DNA of 64,000 nucleotides from Acorus gramineus (Eukaryota > Streptophyta > Magnoliopsida > Acorales > Acoraceae). The DNA is taken from positions 10,052,509 to 10,116,508 of the forward strand of contig CM060848.1 of the NCBI GenBank assembly GCA_030737835.1, written 5' to 3'. The notes under the pieces were generated by a model. That model was not told the DNA's origin, searched no databases, and worked only from the letters and a program-made list of their open reading frames with translations. Both the position numbers and the translations under genes were made by a program. How positions within the stretch are numbered: position 1 is the first letter of the stretch; the number at the start of each line of letters is the position of its first letter. This document shows, piece by piece, positions 34,690-45,400 of the stretch.

Positions 34690-35699
34690 CACAACAAGGA
34701 AAATCCTCGCTTTGATACCACCTAACGCAGCGTGAAACTGATAAAAAGATCCAACCAGCGTTGAGATCTCATAAGCTCCTTGAATCCACAAGGAAGAAAG
34801 CCCCAAAATAGAGGAAATTCGAAATATTATTGATAAAAACTGTCAACCCTAGATTACAAGTCTGCTATTTATACTAATAACATAAAATTAAAAAATTACT
34901 AAAAATAGTAAAATTCAAAAACTAATTTTTCTGATTCTATGAGATCCTCAATGATCATAGGAATTGATAGAAATCAATTCCGATCTGTTATGATTGAGAT
35001 ATCACAAATCTAAAACTTACTAAAAATAGTAAAATCGCTAATTTAAAGGCCTAAATGAATTAATTTTAAAAAATAAGAATTGTTAGTTGTATAACAACTA
35101 ATCTAGAAGATCTCCTCGATATATTTCACCATGTAAAATTTCGTGTGATTCCGAGATCGTGACCATTGATTTGTAATTTATCTGATGGACTTTTTTTGGT
35201 GCTCCCATCTGCATAATCTGTCCTACATCAGTTTAATTTGGGTATCACTTTCAAGCACCGTTGTTTAGGAAGTGTTTTTAATCTGGACATTCTTTTACAA
35301 GGCTGATGTGATGATATCCTATATATTCATGTTCTATAAACATAAAAATGCTGGTGGGGCAACGAAGTGGTCGGGGGAGGTGAAGATGTGGAGGTGGTGA
35401 ACGCCGGTGGCGGGTGGAGGTCTTCACGTGAGGGGGACAATGAGTGTGAAATTAATGGAAGAAGAAATATAAAGAAGGGTAATTTATCTTTTACAAGAAC
35501 TTATATGTCCTTTTGATTGTTTATAAGAACTCATATGGCTACACAATTTTATAGAGATATAATATTATGTTAGTTTGGATTAAAATATAACTCATGAATT
35601 ATTTTTGGGTTTTTATTATGTTTAGAGGGATTTGTATGTCAGCTCTAACTTTGATAGAGACTTATATGAGATTTACAATATTTATAAGAACGTATATAT

Positions 35700-36785
35700 T
35701 TTTTACCCTTCAAATTGATAAGCGCATGTGTAGATTTTCTTTTCATGGTTCGTTTGGATTCGCTTTCTGTGGTTCAACCATTAAACATGGATCTAAAGAT
35801 TTTTTTCAAACGGCCTGTTTGCTCCATTTTCTATGATTACTATTATATTTTCTTTGTTTTTGAAAAGTTGTGAAAACAATGTTTTTGAAAAAAAATGGTC
35901 AGATTTTCAAAATCCATCCCTCCCACTGCACTTTCTAACGGCCCCTCAGTGTATTAATGGTGTTGGGACAGTTTTTTTTTTTTTTATCGGGATTGGGTTT
36001 AACTCCATGTCTCCATGGCTTGAAGGTTGTGAATATGATGTTTACGGTACTAACAGGATTGTCGACTGACCTGGATATTCCTAATCGTGAATCCAAAGCC
36101 TCGTTTGGTTATAGGATAAAGATTTCGCATGATAAGGGTTTAGCAGATGGTTGATATAAATGATGGATTCAGCTATGTCCTTTAAGCCCCCGTTTGTTTT
36201 GCCCCTGTTTGTTTTGGGAATAAATCTTCGGATAACCCCGGATCACATTGGATAATTGATAAATGGTGTTTGAAAATCCCGGATAACCTCTGATAAAGTA
36301 TGTCAAAATAAACTGGTATGGATTCTAACCAACCCATGGAATTAAAGATATATTAAGTTATTCCACTCAAAGAATATGTAGGTCCACTGTTAAATTAACT
36401 GTCATCACCTTTTATAAATCACATGTCAAATCAATTATCATTATTTTTTACCTTTTATAAATCTTTATCTATATTTTATTCACATTTTACCAAAATAACA
36501 AAACATTTATTCTTACGTTTACCAACTAGAATAATTCAAAAAATAACCAAACACAAAATCACTTTATCTTTATGTATACTTACTTATGCTTAGATAAATG
36601 TATACCCAAGAATAAAGTCTATTTCCATTTCAAACGGGGGCTTAAAAAGTTAAATCTCTATCCGAGGGATATCCCGAATTCACTGGGATTATTGATAACC
36701 TCTATTCGGTTATATTTTTATAAACCAAACGAAAAAAAATTGTTTTCTAGTATTGGTATATGTACTCGGGGACTTTATACTTGAT
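35700..36785. repeat. Diverged copy C of the duplicated block, distal part
   Basis: TGATAAGCGCATGTGTAGAT, TATCCGAGGGATAT, CTGGGATTATTGATAACC and TTTTCTAGTATTGGTAT match 8265-9035 (copy A) in the same order, interrupted by the MITE at 36186-36641. This is the native, older version of the block upstream of FAH. Confidence 0.65.
36186..36641. mobile_element. PIF/Harbinger-like MITE, 456 bp
   Basis: Ends GCCCCCGTTTG and CAAACGGGGGC are perfect inverted repeats, flanked by TTTAA and TTAAA, consistent with the TTA/TAA target of PIF/Harbinger elements. Related copies are at 17838-18141, 37644-38007 (reverse), 48385-48727 (reverse) and 56430-56770. The interior is AT-rich without coding capacity. 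Confidence 0.75.
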
Positions 36786-36789
36786 CCAG

Positions 36790-37643
36790 GGCTAATAGTT
36801 TTGGTTGTTTTGAGAGTTTTCAACTCATTTGATGTGATTTCGTTGAAAAAAAAGCACCTAGCTTTTGAAAAGTTGGGGAAACAGTTCCAAACAAGAAAAA
36901 CGCATTACCATTTTAAATATATTCTTCAAAATGATTTAGGTTTTTACTTTTCAAATGCAAACAAATAAGTGGCCGTGATGAGATGGTGAAGATGGATGGA
37001 AGGGATGGCGAGAATAAATCGTCAGAGAAGTGGAGAGAGAGAGAGAGAGAGGTGTTTGGATTTTTGTATTTGATTTTGGGGTGGATATACATAAAAATTA
37101 GGGGGGTGAAAGTCCAAGGAGTGGGGTCATTGTACATGGGGTGCGATAGGTACAGGTAGATTTTCTTTATTTTTCAAAAGAAGAATAAAAAAAAAAGGTT
37201 TTTCTGTTATTTATTTTGGAACAAATCAAATAAATCTGTTTTGTTCATACATCTTTAAAATTAGATATCAACACATTTATTGCTCAATATTTATTTTTTA
37301 AAAAATGTAGATGTTTGCTATCTAATTTCATTGCTGAATTCGAATTACAAATTCTGACCGGAGAAGAACAGATGACATAAATTAAAGCAAAGAAAAGTAC
37401 AACCAACGTCGGTATTAGTTAGAAGAGATATCAAACCGAAGCGCCCGCGCACGCGCCTCCGCGCTCACCCCACGATCCGCAACTCCCCCTCCCCTTGAAA
37501 TTGGATCTCATTTGCCTTGGCTATAAACCGTCCCCAATCCTACATACACCCACTAAACATGAAACTCACCCCTTCCCTTTTCTGGCATCCATTTTGTAGG
37601 CCTCAATTACTAATAGAAAATGATCTGGCTCATTAAAACACTG
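36790..37643. other. Intergenic; short (GA)n tract
   Basis: No gene seen. A GAGAGAGA microsatellite lies at about 37034-37050 and a short GC-rich patch at 37440-37470. Confidence 0.4.
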
Positions 37644-38007
37644 AGTGCCTGTTTGAATAGAGACATAAACTATTATGGGGTTTATATCTATTCTAGGAAT
37701 AAATAACTTTATCAATAGAATATGTGATTTTTTGTTTGATTATGTTTTTTGTTATTCTCAAGCGAAATGTAATTATAAAAGTTGAATTGTTTGATTGATT
37801 ATGAATAAAATATGAATAAGGTGTAAAAATTGATTTGACATGTGGGTCCGATTGATGTATAAGAGGTGATGAAAGATGATTTGATGTGTGACATGTGATT
37901 TGACAGGTGAATCCCTTTATACTAGTGGAGGAATAACACAATTCCAGTAGAGACATAGAATACAAATATCAGCTTATTTTTACCCACTTATTCTCTCTAT
38001 CCAGACA
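37644..38007. mobile_element. MITE of the GTTTG-end family, reverse orientation
   Basis: Starts GTGCCTGTTTGAATAGAGA and ends TTCTCTCTATCCAGACACC, which are inverted. The interior (GATTATGAATAAAATATGAA, ATTTGACATGTGGGTCC) is the reverse complement of the family at 36186. A further half-copy (TATTCTCTCATCCAAACGGAGC) ends at about 38073. Confidence 0.6.
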
Positions 38008-38079
38008 CCTTTTTTGTTTATTCTTCTCTATTCCCGCCTATTCCACCCCTTATTCTCTCATCCAAACGGAGCATCAATC

Positions 38080-38640
38080 TATGCAAAGAAAGAGGAAACC
38101 CAGACTTATCAGAAATGGCTGAGGGTTGATGAGATGGCTAGGTGTTACATTCTGGCATTTATGTCAAATGTTCTAAGTTATCAGCATCAATCTTTGATCA
38201 CTACCTATTACAGATGGTCAATTAAGGAAATGTTTGGTGACCAGAGTCGTGCCGCTAGGCAAGTGGACATGAAAGAACTGATGAATACTAGTATGGCGAA
38301 GGGGAGACCATTAAAGGATCATGTTCTAAAGATGATGGGTCATCTTAATGAACTAGAGATCCTAGGAGCTGAAATTGATGAGGAGACCTAGGTCGATATC
38401 ATACTCCGATCTCTACCAGAATCTTTTAAGCAGTTCTGTGTCAACTACACGATGAATAAACGTGACTACACGATGAATAAACGTGACTACACGTTGGCAG
38501 AACTGCTCAAAGAGCTTCAAGCGGTAGAGGGTCTCAATAAGAAGCCGGCTAGTGTTTATATGACTGAGAAATGTTTTACTTCCAAGGCTAAAGCCAAGAA
38601 GAAGAGAAAGGTTCAGCATGTAGGTACTCAGGCTGTTATT
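38080..38640 (+). pseudogene. Copia gag fragment (UBN2)
   Basis: Reads WLRVDEMARCYILAFMSNVL, KEMFGDQSRAARQVDMKELM, GRPLKDHVLKMMGHLNELE, a stop (38389-38391), then ILRSLPESFKQFCVNYTMNK and LAELLKELQAVEGL. This is the gag domain of Copia elements. A 21-bp in-frame tandem duplication (TACACGATGAATAAACGTGAC, twice, about 38446-38487) is present. No LTR, protease or pol nearby. Confidence 0.8.
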
Positions 38641-39148
38641 ACGTCCCTTTTACACCGAATCTCCTCTTAGTAGGATGAGAGAGGTACGCCCTCTTTAGTA
38701 AGGGAACTTGGGTTCGAGTCTTGCCATCTGTTGATAGGGAAATATTTAATTAAGAAAAAAAAATTACCCACAAAAAATATAATAATATAAAAGACCAGAC
38801 AAGGATCCTTTCCATTAGTGGCGAGTGTCTAAAGTTTAAAAAAAAAGAAGGATCCTTTGCATAAATATAGAAAGAAAAAAAAGAGTAGAAAAAGACAATG
38901 TAGGTTAATAAATAGAACAAAATTAATAAATTATACAAAAAAACACGTAAATTTACTTGATTCAACTAAATTTACCTCCATTCATGGAGGAGAGTAGAAA
39001 ACAATGCACAATATCAAGTAATTGGATTACAAAATCGTTCGAGAGCTCTCTCCTCAGCACCACCTCTTTCTCGCAAAGAAAACCTTATACACGTATGTCT
39101 CTTGTAGAAAAATAAAATATCTCAAAATAAGAGAAAACTATGAAAATA

Positions 39149-40031
39149 GGGCGCGTCTATCCCCACCAATCTTTTTTCTTACCCCACCAATCAAAAAAAA
39201 AAAAAAAAAAAAAAACGGTGTTTGGCTGTTCCCACCAATCCAGATCGACCGAAATTGGTCGTCATTTCAGATTTTTGACGACCGGACTTGGTCGCCATTT
39301 CAGGTTTTGGGCGACAGTAATTGGTCGCAATTTCAGGCTTTGGGCGACTGTAATTGGTCGAACAGGGTTCAAAACTATATCTACCTATTTTTTGTAAACA
39401 AATAAATTTTTGGGTTTATCCATCATATTCTACATTTATTCTTTAATCCAAACAACAGCTAAGGGGCCGAAAAAAATGTAAGTAGGTATACTTTCAATTA
39501 ATTCAAATTTTTATAGAAAAATATCTTATTAGACAAATATATATCATTTTTAAGCTTCGTGTGAATTCGTAGTTAAGAGGATTCTTGGTTTGAAAACAAA
39601 AAAAACCTATCAGTTGATCCAAACACATTATATATTTGGCTTTTGAAAATTAGTCCGTCACTTATGTAAAAAAAATTGTTCTTATATTCTACATTTAAGA
39701 ATAATAATTGATTCTCCTTACATTACAACTCAGACTTGGAGTGGTATGAAGGATTCAAGGAAGATATACGTCATAGGATTATGTTTCCAAGAAAAAAATT
39801 ATAAACTTTATTACAAATCCTGTTCGACCAAGTTCGGTCGTCCGAAACCTGAAATGACGACCAAGTCCGGTCGCCCAAAATCTGAAATGGCGACCAAGTC
39901 CGGTCGTCCAAAACCTGAAGTGGCGACCAAATCTGGTCGACCTGGCCGGATCGGTGGGAAAAGATAAAACACCGATTTTTTTTTTTCGATTGGTGGGGTA
40001 AGAAAAACCCTTGGTGGGGATAGCCGTGCCC
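39149..40031. mobile_element. Non-autonomous Mutator-like foldback element, 883 bp, perfect 9-bp TSD
   Basis: ATGAAAATA precedes (39140-39148) and follows (40032-40040). The terminal repeats start GGGCGCGTCTATCCCCACC and, inverted, GGGCACGGCTATCCCCACC and stay similar for about 100 bp (TTCTTACCCCACCAATC). Next to each terminal repeat are about four units of 37-40 bp around GACCAAGTCCGGTCGCC and TTTCAGG, in opposite orientation at the two ends (39245-39370 and 39825-39950). The AT-rich centre has no transposase. The ORFs here come from the repeats. Confidence 0.9.
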
Positions 40032-40040
40032 ATGAAAATA

Positions 40041-41150
40041 CCCTCAAAACATATTGAAACATGTCTTAACGAACAAAACCTTCATGTTAGAATGCAACAC
40101 ATCTCATAATATTTTTTTTATTAAAAAATTTAATAGTATGATGAAATTCATGGTCACCAATTTAATCAATAATAAATAAATAAATCTTTATTGTCATTTG
40201 ATGTAATAATTTACATGTCAGAATTGACTTTGATCCAAAAACATACTTTGCAAATAAATATATAATGTCAAAAGTGAAACAATAATAAAAATCATGATTA
40301 TTCTAAGGAAAAATGCTCAAAAAATTATTATAAAGATAAAAATACCCAAAATAGTTATTTTTAAGAATTCGATCGAAAAAAAGTCTCTTTTAACAATCTC
40401 ATAACCTTAAATGATGCAAATAGCATTGTCTGTTATAATTTTTAAACTCTCTCACCATATGTAAAATTTTTACACCATCATCTAATTGAAAATTAATATT
40501 AATACAAAAAATGATTTTTATTTGAGAGTAATTTTACATGTTATAAAATTTTCTAAGTATGCTATATAAAAAATGTTAACATTGTCAAAATTGTCATTCT
40601 TAAATTTACAAGATTTTTTTATGGATTTTTCCTAACTTTTTTAAAATTTCAATTTTTTTGTTATTCATATCTTATAAGTGTCTTGCCTTATGATTTTTTT
40701 TTGTATAATATTAAATATATATAAGTGCTCCAATAGATTTTATAAAGTTTAAAAATATCTGAAAAATATTTTATAACAATGTTTTTAAATTTTTTATATT
40801 TTAACTCCTAATAGTGTATTTAGATATGCAAATAATAATATTATAATAATAAACTTCAAGCATAAATAAAAAATATTTTATTATTTATTAATTTTCTTTA
40901 ATTGGGGTGTTAAATAATTAAATATTTGTGAAGATGTTTAAATAATAGATAATATAAGGGTAATCAAGTCATTTTACTTTCTAAAATTATAAAAAAAGAT
41001 TGTTTTAGGTATAATTTAAAAAAATAGCCGATATGAATATTTTGAATACTTCGATGATTTTTTTTAATACTTTTCCTTATTTTAAAATTTTCTATATATT
41101 AAATAAAGTAATGATATTTAATTTAATATCCTAACTAGACTCAAACAATG
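40041..41150. other. AT-rich intergenic
   Basis: Very AT-rich with no ORF of note, no clear inverted repeats and no recognised protein similarity. Confidence 0.4.
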
Positions 41151-42245
41151 TTATCAGCGTTATTTAAAAAAAAATCAGTGTGCCAAGAACATGGAATTGT
41201 GTGAATCCATGGGTGGAATATCCTTTTTGTTTTATTCATAAAAAAATAAACTTATAGAATAAACAACTTTCTTGGAGATGGAATAAATAAAAGACACAGA
41301 TCTTCGTTGATTTTTTTTTAAAACTAAGTTTTTAATTAGGAAAAAATTCAAGTAACCCCAGTAAACTACAAGAAATCTATATAACCTCCTGACTTTTCTT
41401 AAAGCCCATATAATCCCTTAAAAATGTCTATGTAAATCCGAATAGTCTCTTGTATTAAATTTTCGTTATCAAATTATAATTATTATAAAAAAATTTGTTT
41501 GATTAAATCTGATTGAAAACATAGTATAATAAAAAAAACCCTATAATTGATTAAAAATCCAAAAATCCTTTGTAAATAAAGAAAATATCATCCAGATAGG
41601 GTTTTATAATAAATTCGAATATGTAAAACTGTTTTGTACATTAAGTTTTTCACATTTTTTACAAATTATAAGAGTGATTTTGTATACTGTGTTCTCAGTC
41701 AGAGAGAACAAAACAGAATAATCGCACATAATATTTTTTATACGTCAATTAAAGTTTAATTCTACGAATTATTTAGATTTACATACGTGTTTTTAAGAAT
41801 TTATATGAACTTTAAAAAAATAAAGGGTGTTATATGGATTTCAAACAGTTTACCGTGGTTACTTGATATTTTGCTTTTAATTAACACAACGTGAACTTTT
41901 TGAACGCGTTTCTTTTCATCACATGATATGTCACATGGCCCCCCATCTCCATGAAAAATCTCCACTGTCCATCACATCGTCTCAAGAACCACCATTTCAG
42001 ATTTTCAGTGGACCCAAAAAACCATCATTTTAACGGTACACAATAATAGATCTCGAACTGAGGAGCTGGAAACTCTGCACAATCACAACCGTCAGATATC
42101 GAACAAACGGTCATAACGGACTTTCACGGAGTGTCAGCACTGGAAGAGAAGCTTCGCTGGCAACCGTTAATTCCAAACGAGTGGCACAGCTGGACATCAC
42201 GAGAGATGAACGGTTGGGATTTCTCCTCAGAAAACCCTATATAAA
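41150..42245 (+). promoter_or_regulatory. FAH gene promoter (native copy C)
   Basis: Upstream region of FAH. TATATAAA at 42238-42245 is a good TATA box; transcription should start about 30 bp later. The part at 41937-42245 is shared in order with copies at 10975-11205 and 29810-30040, and 41150-41320 is shared with 10330-10490. Compared with the copies, C has extra sequence such as AAGCTTCGCTGGCAACCG (42150-42170). Confidence 0.7.
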
Positions 42246-42269
42246 CACGTTTTCGGAAAGATGTCCATC

Positions 42270-42402
42270 ACGACCGCTCCTTCTCTCTCGTCACACGTTC
42301 CCTCTCAATTTTTGAGAGAGAGAGAGAGAAAGAGAGGGGGTCTCCGAAAAGCGGAGCTGATTCTAGGGTTTCAAGGCTCCGGATCCTACAGCATTGTCTC
42401 AG
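42270..42402 (+). other. FAH non-coding first exon (5' leader)
   Basis: Runs from about 30 bp after the TATA box to the donor CTCAG|GTTCGTG. It carries a (GA)n tract at about 42315-42340 and TTCTAGGGTTTCAAGG. The duplicated version at 12370-12510 shares these landmarks and the donor. The start site is inferred from the TATA position. Confidence 0.65.
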
Positions 42403-45400
42403 GTTCGTGATTATGAGACTATATTTCGATGATTTTTGGAATCTGAGTGTCGGATTTGTAGATCTGTGATTTGAACGTTTTATTTTCGTGGTTTTGATGA
42501 AGATTCGTGTTTGGGAACGTTTATTGGAACTGCATTGTGTGATTTGTTGGTGTAGATGTAGATTTTGATTGGTTTGGATGTTGATGTGTTGAGTTTTGTG
42601 TTTGTGTATTTTTTTTTGGGTGTTTAGGGGAAAGAGATTCGTTGTTGGAGCTTCATTTTGTAGGAAGGTTTTAATTTTAGGTGCAAATAATCCTTTTTTT
42701 TATGTATTTCTCAGATAAAGGTAGAGTTTTGAATTGTTAACTTTTTCTCTCTAGGTATTTTTGATGTCGGTGATTGTTGACGCGAAATGTTGGAAATAAG
42801 TGGGAGGTATTCTTTGGGGTGACTTTGGCCATGTTTGTTATTGTTTAAATATATAGATCATATATTATAACTTATAGATTATAAATTATAACTTTTTTAA
42901 TAAACGGGTGACATGCTTATTGTAGCCGTTGAAATTTGAAAATAAGAAAATAAGCAGTTGTACATGTTTGTTAGAATAAGCTGTAAAATAGCTTTTTGCT
43001 GTGTAATTGTCTAAAATACCCCTTCTAAAAGTAAAAGTTAAATTTAATTTCTCTTTGATCAAAGAATGTGGTTTTACTTATAAAATGATGATGACCACTC
43101 ATCCTCCATTAACATTAAATAATATGTAAAAAAATTAATGAAATTTTAGATTTCACATTAATTAAAAAAATAGAACTTGAAAGACAAAAATATAGAATTT
43201 AATCTCTATTAATAAAAAACACAACTAAATTTTATGCAAGAAAAAAAAAATTATAATATAAAGTTTTAATCTTACATGTGTTATCTCAAAATTTTAAAAG
43301 ATGAAAAGAATATTTAGAGGAGACGAAAAGACTTGTCCTCATTAAATAAAGTGAATGGTAATAATGTCCAACATAATTGTTTTTAAATAATCCATAAGTT
43401 ATAATCTGAAAAGCACCCCTAACCCAGCTTAGAGATTATGATTTTTTTAAACTGTTTTTAGCTTAAATAAATTTCAATAAGTTTAAACAAACATGTAACA
43501 ACTGCTTATTTTAAGCTAAAAGCTATAATCTGTAACTTATAATTTTTAACAAACATGTACTTTATTTTGTTGGAAGTGATTAAAATTATTTGATTTGATG
43601 ACCGGGGGATTTGGTGTTACAGCATGGAATGAAGAGTTGTTCATGTATTAGAATTGTTAGTACATTTTGAAATTCGTAACTGGGATAAGTGGAAAATTGG
43701 GTCAATTTATATGGGTATCAATGATACAAGCTTGATCTCGAATTTGAGTTTTGTGAGACAAGAAAAGACCCATAGCCTAGCTAGTCCCAGAGTTATATTA
43801 CTTTTTGATGATAGTTGAGGACTACGGCTTTGTTCAATTGAAGAAAATGTTAAATGTTCAGCTCGAGTAGGGCTGAGCCAAAAAGGAAATGAGCCAGGCC
43901 AAGCTAAGAAAGAATCCAGCTCAGCTTGGCTTGTTGATATCCTAAATCTTGGAGTTATTCTTTTGTAGGGTCCCTCCTTGTCATCTTATATGGGTTTATG
44001 GATCTTGATTTATGGAATATGCTTTGTTTTTTTTTTTTTTTTCACAATCCCAGCAACATTATTAGGTCGGCATACCACCCCAATTGGTTTGCTAGAGTGA
44101 TGTTGATGATCATGTCTGTGGGGTCAACCTTTTGCACCAGCCAAAAAAAAAGTTCCAGTTTTTGTACAATCCAAAATAATTGAATGGATTTTTCATAGTT
44201 GACACACATGCTGTTGATGAAATATAAAGGTGAACTTAGAATCCTTTTAAATTATGGAATTTGAAAGATGTTGGGGTTTGCTCTGATGTATGTTGGTTTA
44301 TTGATGGTGATTAAGTGATGGGACCATTAAAAAATTTGTCACATTTCCTGGACATCTTAATATTCTCACCCTGCCATAGTTGGAATTGCACCTTCTGCAA
44401 AACTTGAGGATGACGTGGAACTCATGCACAGGGTCATTCACCTCTTCCCCGTTTCCAATTCTGAAATTTTAGGCAGTTTCCATGTAAGCACACAGATTGA
44501 CTTGGCTGGCACTTAGACAAGATCATTTCTATTTTCTCCATGATCATTGACTCTCAAAAATTCATCATGCGTGCGAGTTTGCAAAGAATAACAACATTCT
44601 ATATGAACAACATGCTTGAGTAGATTAGAAACATATGTAGAAGGATCCTTTTTGTGATTTTTACATGGGCCCACCTGTTGTTCATCCCAAAATCTGTACA
44701 AATTAATCGCATCTTTACTGCTGACTTGGTATTTTGCAAGTATGGAGTATGGACTGGTTAAATGCTTTTAACCTACTATGTAATGTAACAGAGAGGAGGT
44801 TTAGTAAAAACTTATTTTGAATCCCAACAATTATTCTGAAATGGACTTATTTGATGTATGTGATGGAAATTCAGGTGTCATCTAGCACCTAAAAAAATGG
44901 CTGAATGATGCTAATTCTTGGGATCAACTTAACTGAGTCCCATTAAAGAAGGAAAAAAAAAATGAAAGGGAACAATTCCCTCAATAAGTGGTTTTTATTC
45001 TAATCCAATTCAAGCAATTGGGCCATTGGTGTACATATTATCTGAGATATGCTAATCCAGATTGCTTGCTTCAAACTGACCGTTGATGTCCTGGGAGAAA
45101 ATTCATTTTTTTCATTATATCATCTGACCAAAATAAAGAATGGAACTTTCATTACCCTGCCACCCCTTGTAGCTACTCATCCAAGCGATTTGTGGGTTTA
45201 TGCTATCACTGCTTCCCACTACTAATGGTACCTAGTTCTGATAGGTGCGCAATTTCAGCTCTGAGGGTGCTTTGTTGGCACTTGGCACTGCATGGGCATG
45301 CAGTGCCCTTTGGCATTATGAGTGACAAGGTGAACCATTGTTGGCAAGTGAGCATAGACGAACAAATTTGCTCACATGATATTTCTTGTGTGGGTGACCT

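Larger units (their letters stand above)
32892..35230 (-). mobile_element. Non-autonomous Ty3/Gypsy element, complete with LTRs and TSD
   Basis: LTRs at 32892-33385 and 34723-35230 are nearly identical, apart from a few indels. GTTTA flanks both sides (32887-32891 and 35231-35235), a perfect 5-bp TSD. On the minus strand the 5' LTR ends at 34723, followed by the PBS TGGTATCAAAGC (about 34709-34720); a purine-rich tract (GAAGAAGAGGAGTC) abuts the 3' LTR. The interior has gag and a protease relic; RT, RNase H and integrase are absent. LTR similarity suggests recent insertion, with proteins supplied in trans by an intact relative (inference). Confidence 0.93.

Noticed and set aside
38660..38765. 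Possible SINE: GGGTTCGAGTCTTGCC resembles a Pol III B box and is followed by an A-rich tract
   Set aside because: No convincing A box and no target-site duplication were seen; it may be chance.
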